DNA of 19,519 bases from Stutzerimonas stutzeri (GTDB lineage Bacteria; Pseudomonadota; Gammaproteobacteria; Pseudomonadales; Pseudomonadaceae): assembly GCA_002387205.1 (NCBI GenBank), contig DGLA01000023.1, positions 1 to 19,519 on the forward strand, written 5' to 3'. Shown piece by piece: positions 1-7,471 of the stretch. Made by a program: the position numbers and the translations under genes. Under the pieces are notes generated by a model, which saw nothing but the letters and a program-made list of their open reading frames with translations, was not told where the DNA came from and ran no database searches. Positions within the stretch are counted from its first letter, which is position 1; every line of letters starts with the position of its first letter.

Positions 1-60
1 GCCGCAGCAGTCGCGCTACGGCGCGTATGGCTTTTTCCGAATAAAGCCAGGATGGCATTG
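1..60 (+). other. Window edge; possible 3' end of an upstream gene plus a small hairpin
   Basis: These 60 bases precede the first REP element. Reading from base 2, an open frame of about 19 codons (ending ...FFRIKPGWH) stops at a TGA spanning 59-61, which overlaps the first base of the first REP. It could be the C-terminus of an upstream gene but is too short to recognise. A 7-bp inverted repeat (TGGCTTT at 28-34, AAAGCCA at 43-49, 8-nt loop) is present but has no T-run after it, so it is not a convincing terminator. Confidence 0.2.
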
Positions 61-547
61 ATCGCGGGCATGGCCCGCTCCTACGGTGGCGGCATCCTTC
101 GCGGGACCCCGTCCGCCAGGGTGACCCTGTAGGAGCGGCCCATGGCCGCGAACGGGCCGCACGGGTCTAACATTGATCGCGGGCACGGCCCGCTCCTACG
201 GTGGCGGCATCCTTCGCGTCACCCCGTCCGCCATGGTGACCTTGTAGGAGCGGCCCATGGCCGCGAACGGGCCGCACGGGTCTAACGTTGATCGCGGGCA
301 TGGCCCGCTCCTACGGTAGGCGGCATCCTTCGCGGGTCCCCATTCGCCATGGTGACCCTGTAGGAGCGGCCCATGGCCGCGAAACGGGCCCGCGCAAGTC
401 TTGCGTTGATCGCGGGCATGGCCCGCTCCTACGGTAGGCGGCATCTTCGCGGGACCCCGTCCCCATGGTGACCTTGTAGGAGCGGCCCATGGCCGCGAAC
501 GGGCCGCGCGGGTCTAGCGTTGATCGCGGGGCATGGCCCGCTCCTAC
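61..547. repeat. REP/BIME array 1: nine alternating REP elements with a ~115-bp period
   Basis: Nine imperfect palindromes of about 24 nt alternate in orientation. The form starting ATCGCGGGC and ending GCTCCTAC occurs at 61-84, 176-199, 291-314, 409-432 and 523-547; the opposite form starting GTAGGAGCGG and ending GGCCGCGAA occurs at 129-152, 244-267, 360-383 and 476-499. The spacers are also conserved (a GGCGGCATCCTTCGCG-like stretch and a CGGGTCTAACGTTG-like stretch), so the whole unit is a tandem repeat of 114-118 bp in about 4.3 copies. Copies differ by small indels, for example an extra G in the element at 523-547. This is the pattern of Pseudomonas REP sequences in BIME-like arrays. 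REP hairpins in transcripts are known to affect mRNA stability, termination or gyrase binding in some bacteria; no such role is shown here. Confidence 0.93.
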
Positions 548-685
548 GGTGGGCTGGGCGTTCGGGTTCATTCCCACGAACGGCTTCGGCTTGGCGCCTC
601 TGCTTTTCGCTATGTGACCTGGCTGATTTTTGCTGACGGCTGATGCGGTATCTTTCGGCGGGACCCACTGCTGAAGGAACAGCTC
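548..685 (+). other. Leader between REP array 1 and the metallo-hydrolase gene
   Basis: This stretch contains no REP copy. A 6-bp inverted repeat (CGTTCG 559-564, CGAACG 577-582, 12-nt loop) is visible, without a T-tract. I see no well-spaced sigma-70 promoter. AAGGA at 674-678 is a good ribosome binding site, 7 nt before the ATG at 686. Confidence 0.4.
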
Positions 686-2110
686 ATGGACATAATTCAT
701 CATGGCGCGCGTGATGGCGTCACCGGCTCCTGCCACCAGCTGCGCATGAACGAGCACAACAGCCTGCTGATCGATTGCGGGTTGTTTCAGGGCGCAGAAA
801 CCTCCGCCCAGGGCGCTGCCGGGGCCGGCCGGTTAGACATCGAGTTTCCGCTGGATGGTATCAGGGCACTGGTGGCTACCCACGTACACATTGACCATGT
901 CGGGCGCATACCCTACCTGCTGGCGGCAGGCTTCGCCGGGCCGATACTCTGCACCGAGGCCTCCGCCCGTCTGCTGCCCATCGTCCTCGAAGATGCATTC
1001 AGGCTTGGCATCAGCCGGGACCAGGCCAAAGTCGAGCGTTACCTGAAACTGATCGAGCGGCGGATCATCGCGCTGCCTTACAAGGTCTGGTTCACGCTCA
1101 GCGATGACCCATCGCTGCTGGCACGGGTTCGTCTGCAACGCGCAGGGCACATCCTCGGCTCTGCCTATGTCGAGGTCGATGTACATAACCGCATCACAGG
1201 CGAAAGAAAGCGCATTGTCTTCTCAGGCGATCTGGGGGCGCCCCATGCGCCCTTATTGCCATCGCCACGGCCGACCTGGCGAGCCGACATCGTCGTGCTG
1301 GAAAGCACTTACGGCAATCGCCTTCACCAGAGCCGTGCCGACCGGCGCCAGCGGCTGCAAGCGGTGATCGAAAAGGCGCTGGCTGACAACGGCACGGTAT
1401 TGATTCCGGCGTTCAGCATAGGCCGGACCCAGGAGCTGCTCTACGAGCTGGAAGACATCATCCATCGCTGTGTCAACGCTGGCCGGTCCGCTGCGGCGGG
1501 TAATGCTGCCTGGCCGACGCTTCCCATCATCCTGGACTCACCGCTTGCCGGTCGGTTTACCGAAGCCTACCGCCAGCTCAAGCCCTTCTGGGATGCCGAG
1601 GCAATGAAGCGCGTGCGAGAAGGGCGCAGGCCCCTGGCATTCGATCAACTGATCACGATAGACAGGCACGCCGACCATCAGCGGACAGTCAACCATCTCG
1701 CCCAGACCGGGCGGCCTGCCGTCGTGATCGCCGGTGGCGGGATGTGCAGCGGCGGTCGCATCGTCAACTACCTCAAGGCATTGCTTGGCGACAGGCGACA
1801 CAACGTCGTATTCGTCGGCTATCAGGCGCAGGGAACCCCGGGTGCGGCCATCCAGCGGTTCGGGCCGCGTGGCGGCTACGTTGAGCTTGATGGCCAGCGA
1901 GTCGGTATTCGTGCAGGTGTCCATACATTAGGCGGCTATTCGGCACATGCCGATCAGCGAGGTCTGGTCAGGTTCATTACCGGTATGCGTCACTGGCCCG
2001 GCGAAATCCGCTTGGTCCACGGCGAGCCTCAGGCAAAGGAGGCATTGCGCCAGGCGCTGGAGCACGAATACCGGCGAAAGGGCGCGAATGGCCACATTCA
2101 TTTGCCATAG
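686..2110 (+). CDS. MBL-fold beta-CASP metallo-hydrolase (RNase J/CPSF73-like, RNA-specificity domain)
   Basis: This 474-aa cytoplasmic protein belongs to the metallo-beta-lactamase-fold hydrolases with a beta-CASP insert, a group that includes RNA nucleases related to CPSF73 and RNase J. The metal-binding motif HVHIDH is at residues 66-71. Other expected ligands are H155 (GHILGS), D182 (FSGDLG), H421 (YSAHAD) and H445 (LVHGE). ESTYGNRLH at 206-214 and the GGMCSGGRI loop at 351-359 are typical of the beta-CASP/RNA-specificity part. The family form HxHxDH is intact, so an active two-zinc hydrolase is expected, probably acting on RNA; the substrate is unknown. Length is normal for the short bacterial members (about 450-470 aa). 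The ATG at 686 is preceded by AAGGA with good spacing. The gene lies alone between two REP arrays, and the downstream array may mark its transcript end. Confidence 0.9.
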   Translation: MDIIHHGARDGVTGSCHQLRMNEHNSLLIDCGLFQGAETSAQGAAGAGRLDIEFPLDGIRALVATHVHIDHVGRIPYLLAAGFAGPILCTEASARLLPIVLEDAFRLGISRDQAKVERYLKLIERRIIALPYKVWFTLSDDPSLLARVRLQRAGHILGSAYVEVDVHNRITGERKRIVFSGDLGAPHAPLLPSPRPTWRADIVVLESTYGNRLHQSRADRRQRLQAVIEKALADNGTVLIPAFSIGRTQELLYELEDIIHRCVNAGRSAAAGNAAWPTLPIILDSPLAGRFTEAYRQLKPFWDAEAMKRVREGRRPLAFDQLITIDRHADHQRTVNHLAQTGRPAVVIAGGGMCSGGRIVNYLKALLGDRRHNVVFVGYQAQGTPGAAIQRFGPRGGYVELDGQRVGIRAGVHTLGGYSAHADQRGLVRFITGMRHWPGEIRLVHGEPQAKEALRQALEHEYRRKGANGHIHLP

Positions 2111-2158
2111 GAACGGGTATTGCTAGCACGGCCCGTTCGGCACGTAGGCGAGGTTGCT
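2111..2158. other. Short spacer between metallo-hydrolase stop and REP array 2
   Basis: The metallo-hydrolase ends with TAG at 2108-2110 and the first REP of array 2 starts 49 nt later. I see no clear rho-independent terminator; the REP hairpins are the only strong structures available as a transcript end. Confidence 0.4.
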
Positions 2159-2298
2159 ATCGCGGGCATGGCCCGCTCCTACGGTGGCGGCATCCTTCGT
2201 GGGCCCCATTCGCCATGGTGACCCTGTAGGAGCGGCCCATGGCCGCGAAATGGGCCCGCGCGGGTCTAGCGTTGATCGCGGGCATGGCCCGCTCCTAC
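2159..2298. repeat. REP/BIME array 2: three REP elements just upstream of the RAYT gene
   Basis: REP copies lie at 2159-2182 (ATCGCGGGC form), 2226-2249 (GTAGGAGCGG form) and 2275-2298 (ATCGCGGGC form), with the same conserved spacers as array 1. It is one unit and a half of the ~115-bp repeat. The last copy ends 13 nt before the ribosome binding site of the RAYT gene. RAYT genes are typically flanked by REPs, and RAYT proteins bind and cleave REP DNA, so this array is probably the cognate substrate of the next gene. Confidence 0.93.
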
Positions 2299-2325
2299 AA
2301 ATGGAACCGGCAAGGAGGCCGATAT

Positions 2326-2784
2326 ATGAAGAACGTTGCGCGGGGGCACGCGCTCCGAAAAGGGCGGGTTTCGGAAGCCGGACGAATCTATCTGGTGACG
2401 ACCGTGGTGCGTGATCGGCGTCCGGTATTTGCCGATTGGCAGCTGGGTCGGGTGCTGGCGAATGTCATGCGGCAGGCTGAACTGCAGCGCAGGGTGGAGT
2501 CCCTGGCCTGGGTTGTCATGCCCGACCATCTGCATTGGCTGTTCCGTCTGAATGACGGGGCATTGGATGCCTTGCTGCGTGACGTGAAATCCCAAAGCGG
2601 GAGGCGGATCAACCAGGTGGCTGCGTTACCGTCCCCGCTCTGGCAGCAGGGCTACCATGACCGCGCGGTTCGGCATGACGATGACCTTCGAGCCATGGCG
2701 CGCTACATTGTGGCCAATCCTTTGCGGGGCGGCCTGGTGACCCGCGTGGGTGATTACCCCCTGTGGGACGCAGTCTGGCTTTGA
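2326..2784 (+). CDS. REP-associated tyrosine transposase (RAYT), Y1/HUH family
   Basis: This 152-aa protein matches the RAYT family, single-tyrosine HUH endonucleases related to IS200/IS605 TnpA that nick single-stranded REP hairpins. The HUH metal motif is visible as H68-L-H70 in MPDHLHWLF, and the likely nucleophile is Y127 in ARYIVANPLRGGLV, the usual RAYT C-terminal signature. The WQQGYHDRAVR stretch (106-116) is also typical. Both catalytic elements are intact, so the protein may be active. Start choice: the ATG at 2326 has AAGGAGG at 2312-2318, 7 nt upstream; in-frame upstream starts at 2239 and 2284 lie inside REP sequence and would add REP-encoded residues. The gene is flanked by arrays 2 and 3, has no inverted-repeat ends of its own, and is likely a single-copy domesticated gene. 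Confidence 0.92.
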   Translation: MKNVARGHALRKGRVSEAGRIYLVTTVVRDRRPVFADWQLGRVLANVMRQAELQRRVESLAWVVMPDHLHWLFRLNDGALDALLRDVKSQSGRRINQVAALPSPLWQQGYHDRAVRHDDDLRAMARYIVANPLRGGLVTRVGDYPLWDAVWL

Positions 2785-2828
2785 ATCGGAAAGCAACATT
2801 CACGGCCCCCATTTGCCATGGTGACCTT

Positions 2829-3016
2829 GTAGGAGCGGCCCGTGGCCGCGAAACGGGCGGCGGGGTCTTGCGATGATCGCGGGCATGGCCCGCTCCTACG
2901 GTGGTGGCATCCTTCTTGGGCCCCCCATTCGCCATGGTGACCTTGTAGGAGCGGCCCATGGCCGCGAAACGGGCCGCGCGGGCCCGGCATCTATCGCGGG
3001 CATGGCCCGCTCCTAC
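2829..3016. repeat. REP/BIME array 3: four REP elements between RAYT and the glycosyltransferase
   Basis: Copies lie at 2829-2852 and 2945-2968 (GTAGGAGCGG form) and at 2876-2899 and 2993-3016 (ATCGCGGGC form). Their orientation alternates as in arrays 1 and 2, and the first two carry variants (CGTGG instead of CATGG in the first). The array sits between the 3' ends of convergent genes (RAYT on plus, glycosyltransferase on minus). The last element contains the stop codon of the glycosyltransferase gene (CTA at 3013-3015 on the plus strand). A further partial match (TGTAGGAG at 3031-3038) lies inside that gene. Confidence 0.93.
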
Positions 3017-4152
3017 GGTCGGCGAGGCTTTGTAGGAGGGGAGCGGTCGATGACCTCTCGGTAAACGCGTGCGGTTTCGGCGCACATGCGTTCGGCGGTA
3101 AAAAGCTGCTGGAAGCGTGTCTGCGCATTCAAGCCAAACTGCCGGGCTTCTTCCGGCTCGTCCCAGAGGCGCTTCATCGCTGCTCTCAACGCCAGGGGAG
3201 TCGCGGGTGGTACGGCGATGCCCGTCACCCCGTCCAGGTTGACGAACGTCGTGCCCGTACCAATTTCGCAGGAGATCATCGGCTTGCCGTACATCGAAGC
3301 CTCCAGCAGGGAAATCCCGAACGCTTCGGAGCGCAGATGCGAGGGAAACACCATCGCATGGCAGAGCTGCAACAGGCACGCCTTGTCCTCGTCATCGAGC
3401 CGACCGAGGAACTGAACGTGACGCAGCTGAAGCCGTTCCGCCTGTGCTCGCAGTTCAGTCTCCTGCGGCCCGGAGCCGACGATCACCAGCGGGTAGGCTG
3501 TACCCTGCAGCGCCTCGAGTACACTGCCCAGACCCTTGTAGTAGCGCAGCACACCGACGAACAGAAAGAACTTCGTGCCGACCCGCTTGCGCCAGAATGC
3601 CAGCCGGGAAGGCGAGCAGGCGGGATAGGCGGCCGGGTCCAGTCCATAGGGGATAACCTCGACCTTGCGCCCGTACTCGCGCAGAACCGGGCTGCTGTCC
3701 TGGTAATTCGGTGAGGCGACCAGAATCCGATCGACACTCTGCAGAAACCGCTTCATCAGGGGCCGGTACAGGGTGAGCAGCGCGCGTTGCTTGACGATAT
3801 CCGAGTGATAGCTCACCACCGTTGGCCGGCGGTGGCGCGTAGCGAAGTGCACCACATCCATCACCGGCCAGGGGAAATGGAAGTGCACCAGATCGGCCTC
3901 GGCGGCCATCTCGGAAAACATGCTGAACGCATTCACAGAGAAACCGGTCGAGGCGATGAACAGGTCCTGTTTCGCCCGCCTCACGGCATGGTTCGCTACG
4001 CTGATCCGCTCCGGATAGGGGGCGGGACTCAAGGTCAGCACCTCAGCCTGGACGCCCTGTGCCCGGCCACCCTCGCACAGCTGGAAGATGACTTGCTCGA
4101 TTCCGCCCGTGGTGTCGGGCAGGTAGGTCTTGAAGAAGTGAAGGACGCGCAT
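3013..4152 (-). CDS. GT4 glycosyltransferase, WbpZ/WbdC-like (probable first sugar transfer in O-antigen assembly)
   Basis: This 379-aa soluble or peripheral GT-B enzyme shows a glycosyltransferase-4 N-domain (RVLHFFKTYLPDTTGGIEQV, residues 2-21) with the donor-side motif E276-x7-E284 (SEAFGISLLE) in the C-domain. VVSYHSDIVKQR (112-123) and the opening segment resemble P. aeruginosa WbpZ and E. coli WbdC, retaining GDP-sugar transferases that add the first residue(s) to the GlcNAc-lipid primer; that assignment is from memory of the family, not alignment. The start is the ATG at 4152 rather than the upstream in-frame TTG at 4215, because the GT4 fold begins directly with MRVLHFF. Ribosome binding is weak (GGGAAAG). 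The TAG stop lies within a REP, and the last residues (about SPPTKPRRP) look REP-derived. It is divergent from the secretion/O-antigen operon. Confidence 0.85.
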   Translation of the reverse strand: MRVLHFFKTYLPDTTGGIEQVIFQLCEGGRAQGVQAEVLTLSPAPYPERISVANHAVRRAKQDLFIASTGFSVNAFSMFSEMAAEADLVHFHFPWPVMDVVHFATRHRRPTVVSYHSDIVKQRALLTLYRPLMKRFLQSVDRILVASPNYQDSSPVLREYGRKVEVIPYGLDPAAYPACSPSRLAFWRKRVGTKFFLFVGVLRYYKGLGSVLEALQGTAYPLVIVGSGPQETELRAQAERLQLRHVQFLGRLDDEDKACLLQLCHAMVFPSHLRSEAFGISLLEASMYGKPMISCEIGTGTTFVNLDGVTGIAVPPATPLALRAAMKRLWDEPEEARQFGLNAQTRFQQLFTAERMCAETARVYREVIDRSPPTKPRRP

Positions 4153-4327
4153 TGCTTTCCCGGGGGCTGTCTGGATGCTGTCTGCCCGCTCGGCCGTCAC
4201 TCGTGCATGGGTCAAGGGAGGCGAGATGCAGGCGTCTCGAACAGGTATTTCAGCGAAGGGCGTGGACTCTACCCGCGGTGCTCAGGCCCGGCAACAACGG
4301 CTATTCGTCGCATCCAGTCCGGCTCCA

Positions 4328-4356
4328 TTCATCGTTGTCTGCTTCGGTGATACACT
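4328..4356 (+). promoter_or_regulatory. Candidate extended -10 promoter of the secretion/O-antigen operon
   Basis: TGATACACT at 4348-4356 fits an extended -10 element (TGnTAnAnT). A poor -35 (TTCATC, 4328-4333) lies 17 bp upstream of the -10 hexamer. The predicted start near 4363 would give a leader of about 28 nt before the ATG at 4391. The 238-nt gap between divergent genes is where such a promoter is expected. Prediction by eye only. Confidence 0.4.
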
Positions 4357-4390
4357 CCGCCGCTTTTCACGCACCCGGCAGTTTGGAATT

Positions 4391-6130
4391 ATGCGCAACG
4401 CACAGGAAAACGCCCTCAAGGTCGCACTGAAGGCCTGCAAGGGCAGTTTTATTTCAGTGGGTTTCTTCAGTTTCTTCGTAAACGCCTTGATGCTGGTGCC
4501 GTCGTTCTACATGCTCCAGGTCTATGGGCGTGTCGTAACCAGCGGCAGTATTTCCACCCTCGTCATGCTGACGTTGATCATGACCTTGCTCATGGCCACG
4601 ATGGGGTCGCTGGAATGGACGCGTTCTCGGATCATGGTGCGCCTAAGTACTCGCCTCGATGTGTTGCTGAGCCGTGATGTCTATCGCGCCAGCTTCAAGC
4701 GCGCCCTCGACAGTGGCGGCATGGATGCCTCGGCGCAGCCACTTAATGACCTGACCGGGTTGCGTCAGTTCCTTACAGGCAACGGTCTTTTTGCATTTTT
4801 CGATACGCCCTGGCTGCCGGTCTATATCGGGGTGATGTTCCTGTTCCACCCCTGGTACGGCTGGTTCGCCGTCGGCTGTGCGCTGATACTGCTGTGTCTT
4901 GCCGTCCTGAACGAAAAGCTGACCGGCAAGGCGATTGGCGATGCCAACAAGCAGAACATCGCGGCGAACCTTTACACGAACAAGAATCTGCGCAACGCCG
5001 AAGTCATCGAGTCGATGGGCATGCTGGAGACGCTCATGGGGCGCTGGGGTACGCGTCAGCGCCAGATGCTGCTGCTGCAATCCCAGGCAAGCGACAAGGG
5101 CGGCATAATCACATCGTTCTCGAAGACCTTTCGTATGCTGGTGCAATCCCTGATTCTAGGGCTCGGCGCCTACCTGGCCGTCAAGCAGGAAATTACGCCG
5201 GGCCTGATGATCGCCGGCTCCATTCTCTTGGGACGCGCCCTTGCGCCTATCGACCTGATGATCGGCAGCTGGAAAGGCTTCATTGCGGCCCGCTCGCAAT
5301 ATGCCCGCCTCAACGAAATCCTCGACCAGCAGCAGGCCGAGCCCGAGCGCATGTCGCTGCCTGCGCCCGAAGGCAACATTCTTGTTGAAAACCTGATCGT
5401 CGGCGCGCCCGGCTCGAAAACGCCGATCCTGAAAAACATCAGCTTTGCCGTGCCTGCCGGCTCCGTAGTAGGCGTCATCGGGCCGAGTGCTTCGGGCAAG
5501 TCAACGCTGGCCCGTGCGCTGCTGGGTGTCTGGGCGCCTCAGCACGGCGTGGTGCGCCTCGATGGTGCCGATATCAACAACTGGGACAAGCGCGAGCTGG
5601 GCCCTTATGTCGGCTACCTGCCGCAGGACATCGAGCTGTTCGAAGGCAGCATCAGCGAAAACATAGCGCGCTTTCGCGATGTGGAGCCCGACAAGGTCAT
5701 TCGTGCCGCGAAGACGGCCGGCGTTCACGAGATGATCCTGCAACTGCCCGAAGGCTATGACACCGTCATCGGCACGGGCGGCATCAATCTCTCCGGCGGT
5801 CAGCGTCAGCGGGTCGGGCTGGCAAGAGCCATCTACGGCAACCCGCGGTTGATCATCCTTGACGAGCCCAATTCCAACCTCGATGAGGTCGGTGAGCGCG
5901 CCTTGGCCCAGGCAATCCAGCAGCTCAAGGAAACCGGTGCGACGATCTTCATCATCACCCACCGCACCAGCATCCTGACCCAGCTGGATCGCCTCCTTGT
6001 CATGAGCAATGGAACCATTGGTTTGTACGGTCCCCGCGACAAGGTCATGGCGGAGCTCAACAAACAGCAACTCAGTGCTCAGCAGAAGATTGCCCAGGTT
6101 GCCCCTGGCGCGTCCTCGGCTCGTTCGTGA
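4391..6130 (+). CDS. Type I secretion ABC transporter, permease-ATPase fusion (PrtD/AprD/RsaD family)
   Basis: This 579-aa inner-membrane exporter drives type I secretion of unfolded proteins carrying a C-terminal signal. A membrane domain (about residues 20-300, helices near 20-45, 55-75, 143-170, 247-282) is fused to an ATPase with Walker A GPSASGKST (364-372), signature LSGGQRQR (467-474), Walker B LIILDE (487-492) and H-loop H524. There is no N-terminal C39 peptidase or C39-like domain, which separates it from bacteriocin exporters and LapB/HlyB types and fits the PrtD/AprD/RsaD group (about 570-590 aa). The ATG at 4391 was chosen over the long upstream extension because family members begin with this short basic N-terminus; GGA at 4385-4387 is a weak binding site. 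It is followed 16 nt later by the adaptor gene. Confidence 0.93.
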   Translation: MRNAQENALKVALKACKGSFISVGFFSFFVNALMLVPSFYMLQVYGRVVTSGSISTLVMLTLIMTLLMATMGSLEWTRSRIMVRLSTRLDVLLSRDVYRASFKRALDSGGMDASAQPLNDLTGLRQFLTGNGLFAFFDTPWLPVYIGVMFLFHPWYGWFAVGCALILLCLAVLNEKLTGKAIGDANKQNIAANLYTNKNLRNAEVIESMGMLETLMGRWGTRQRQMLLLQSQASDKGGIITSFSKTFRMLVQSLILGLGAYLAVKQEITPGLMIAGSILLGRALAPIDLMIGSWKGFIAARSQYARLNEILDQQQAEPERMSLPAPEGNILVENLIVGAPGSKTPILKNISFAVPAGSVVGVIGPSASGKSTLARALLGVWAPQHGVVRLDGADINNWDKRELGPYVGYLPQDIELFEGSISENIARFRDVEPDKVIRAAKTAGVHEMILQLPEGYDTVIGTGGINLSGGQRQRVGLARAIYGNPRLIILDEPNSNLDEVGERALAQAIQQLKETGATIFIITHRTSILTQLDRLLVMSNGTIGLYGPRDKVMAELNKQQLSAQQKIAQVAPGASSARS

Positions 6131-6146
6131 CCGAGGGAGAGAAGAC

Positions 6147-7469
6147 ATGACCAGCATGAACAACGCTATAGATGACAGTCTCTCGAGCCTGCCAGCATCC
6201 GACCGCAAGGCCCGCCTGATCGGCTTCACCATTGTGCTTCTGACGTTCGGGCTGTTTGGCGCCTGGGCCACCTTTGCGCCGCTTGAAAGCGCAGCACTGG
6301 CCCCAGGCGTGGTAACCGTGCAGTCGTATCGCAAGACGGTTCAGCATCTCGAAGGCGGCATAGTCAAGGAATTGCACGCCCGGGACGGAGACATGGTGGC
6401 CGCCGGGGACCCCCTGATCGTACTCGACGATACCCAGCTTCGCGCCGAGTACGGCATGACGCGCAGTCAGCTGGTTGCCGCCCAGGCGATGGAAGCGCGG
6501 CTGCGGGCTGAACGCGATGGCGCCGAGCAGATCGATTTCAGCGGGATGCTCGAGAACAACAGCAACCGGGCGGTCGAAGCGAGAGAAGGCGAAACCCAGG
6601 TATTCAACGCCCGTCGCGGCTCTCGTCTCGGTGAGACATCGGTGCTGGAGAAGCGCATTGGCCAGTTGCGCGAACAGATTGCTGGCCTGCAGTCGATGGT
6701 CGCGACCAAGCGCAACCTGGAGAAGTCCTACCAGGACGAAATCGGCGAGCTGACCCAGCTGCTCTCCGAGGGCTACGTCGACAAACAGCGCCTGCTGGAG
6801 CAGCAGCGCCGCCTGGACATGGTCAAGGCAGAGATAGCTGACCATCAGTCGGAGATCACCAAGACCAGGCTGCAGATCAACGAAACGGAGCTGCAGATCG
6901 TGCAGCTGAACAAAGACTTCAATTCCGAAGTTGTGTCGCAGCTGGCAGAAGTCCAGACCAAGGTGTTTGACCTGCAGGAACGTATGGCCGCGCTTGATGA
7001 CAGACTGACGCGCATCGTTATCCGCGCACCCGAGGGCGGCATGATCCTTGGCATGAAGGTGCATACCATCGGTGGCGTGGTCAGCCCGGCAACTCCGCTA
7101 CTGGACATCGTACCCTCGGTGTCCGACCTGATCGTCGAGGCGCAGGTATCGCCCATCGACATCGATCGTGTCAGTGTAGGCAAGGCTGCCGACATTCGAT
7201 TCAGCGCCTTCAACAGCGCCACGACCCCGGTTATCAAGGGTGTCGTGCGGCATGTGTCAGCCGACCGGCTCATCAATGAAGAAACCGGCATGCCTTATTA
7301 CCTGGCACGGGTCGCCTTGACCGAAGAAGGTGCCCATGCCCTGGGTGGGCTCAAGCTGCAGCCGGGCATGCCCGCCGAAGTGCTGATCAACACCGGTAAG
7401 CGAACCATGCTGCAATACCTGATGCAGCCGGCGACCAACGCCTTTGCCAGATCGATGATCGAGGATTGA
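6147..7469 (+). CDS. Type I secretion periplasmic adaptor, HlyD/PrtE/RsaE family
   Basis: This 440-aa membrane fusion protein links the ABC exporter to the outer-membrane channel. It has a short cytoplasmic N-terminus, one membrane anchor (about 24-45), a split lipoyl-like domain beginning near LEGGIVKELHARDGD (68-82), a long alpha-helical coiled-coil hairpin (about 100-290, rich in Q, E, L and R), the second lipoyl half (IRAPEGGMILGMKVHTIGG) and a C-terminal beta-barrel (VEAQVSPIDIDRVSVGK, GMPAEVLINTG). The length matches PrtE/AprE adaptors. The ATG at 6147 has GAGGGAGAG just upstream; in-frame starts further 5' lie inside the ABC gene. The stop is 2 nt from the next gene's ATG, so translation is probably coupled. 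Confidence 0.93.
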   Translation: MTSMNNAIDDSLSSLPASDRKARLIGFTIVLLTFGLFGAWATFAPLESAALAPGVVTVQSYRKTVQHLEGGIVKELHARDGDMVAAGDPLIVLDDTQLRAEYGMTRSQLVAAQAMEARLRAERDGAEQIDFSGMLENNSNRAVEAREGETQVFNARRGSRLGETSVLEKRIGQLREQIAGLQSMVATKRNLEKSYQDEIGELTQLLSEGYVDKQRLLEQQRRLDMVKAEIADHQSEITKTRLQINETELQIVQLNKDFNSEVVSQLAEVQTKVFDLQERMAALDDRLTRIVIRAPEGGMILGMKVHTIGGVVSPATPLLDIVPSVSDLIVEAQVSPIDIDRVSVGKAADIRFSAFNSATTPVIKGVVRHVSADRLINEETGMPYYLARVALTEEGAHALGGLKLQPGMPAEVLINTGKRTMLQYLMQPATNAFARSMIED

Positions 7470-7471
7470 TC

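Noticed and set aside
61..547. CRISPR-like periodic repeats
   Set aside because: The repeated units alternate in orientation, are REP palindromes, and the spacers between them are also conserved; there are no cas genes.
196..757. Minus-strand open frames of 79-148 codons across REP array 1
   Set aside because: They are translations of the REP repeats (recurring GAGHARD and RGHGPLL strings) with no independent coding evidence.
2609..3379. A 256-codon minus-strand open frame
   Set aside because: It runs antisense to the RAYT gene end, through REP array 3 and out of frame in the glycosyltransferase; its residues are REP-derived or shadow sequence.
5501..6334. A 277-codon minus-strand open frame
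   Set aside because: It is antisense to the ATPase domain and the adaptor start, which carry clear motifs; long shadows are common in high-GC DNA.
6072..7064. A 330-codon minus-strand open frame
   Set aside because: Antisense to the HlyD-type adaptor gene; no recognisable motif.
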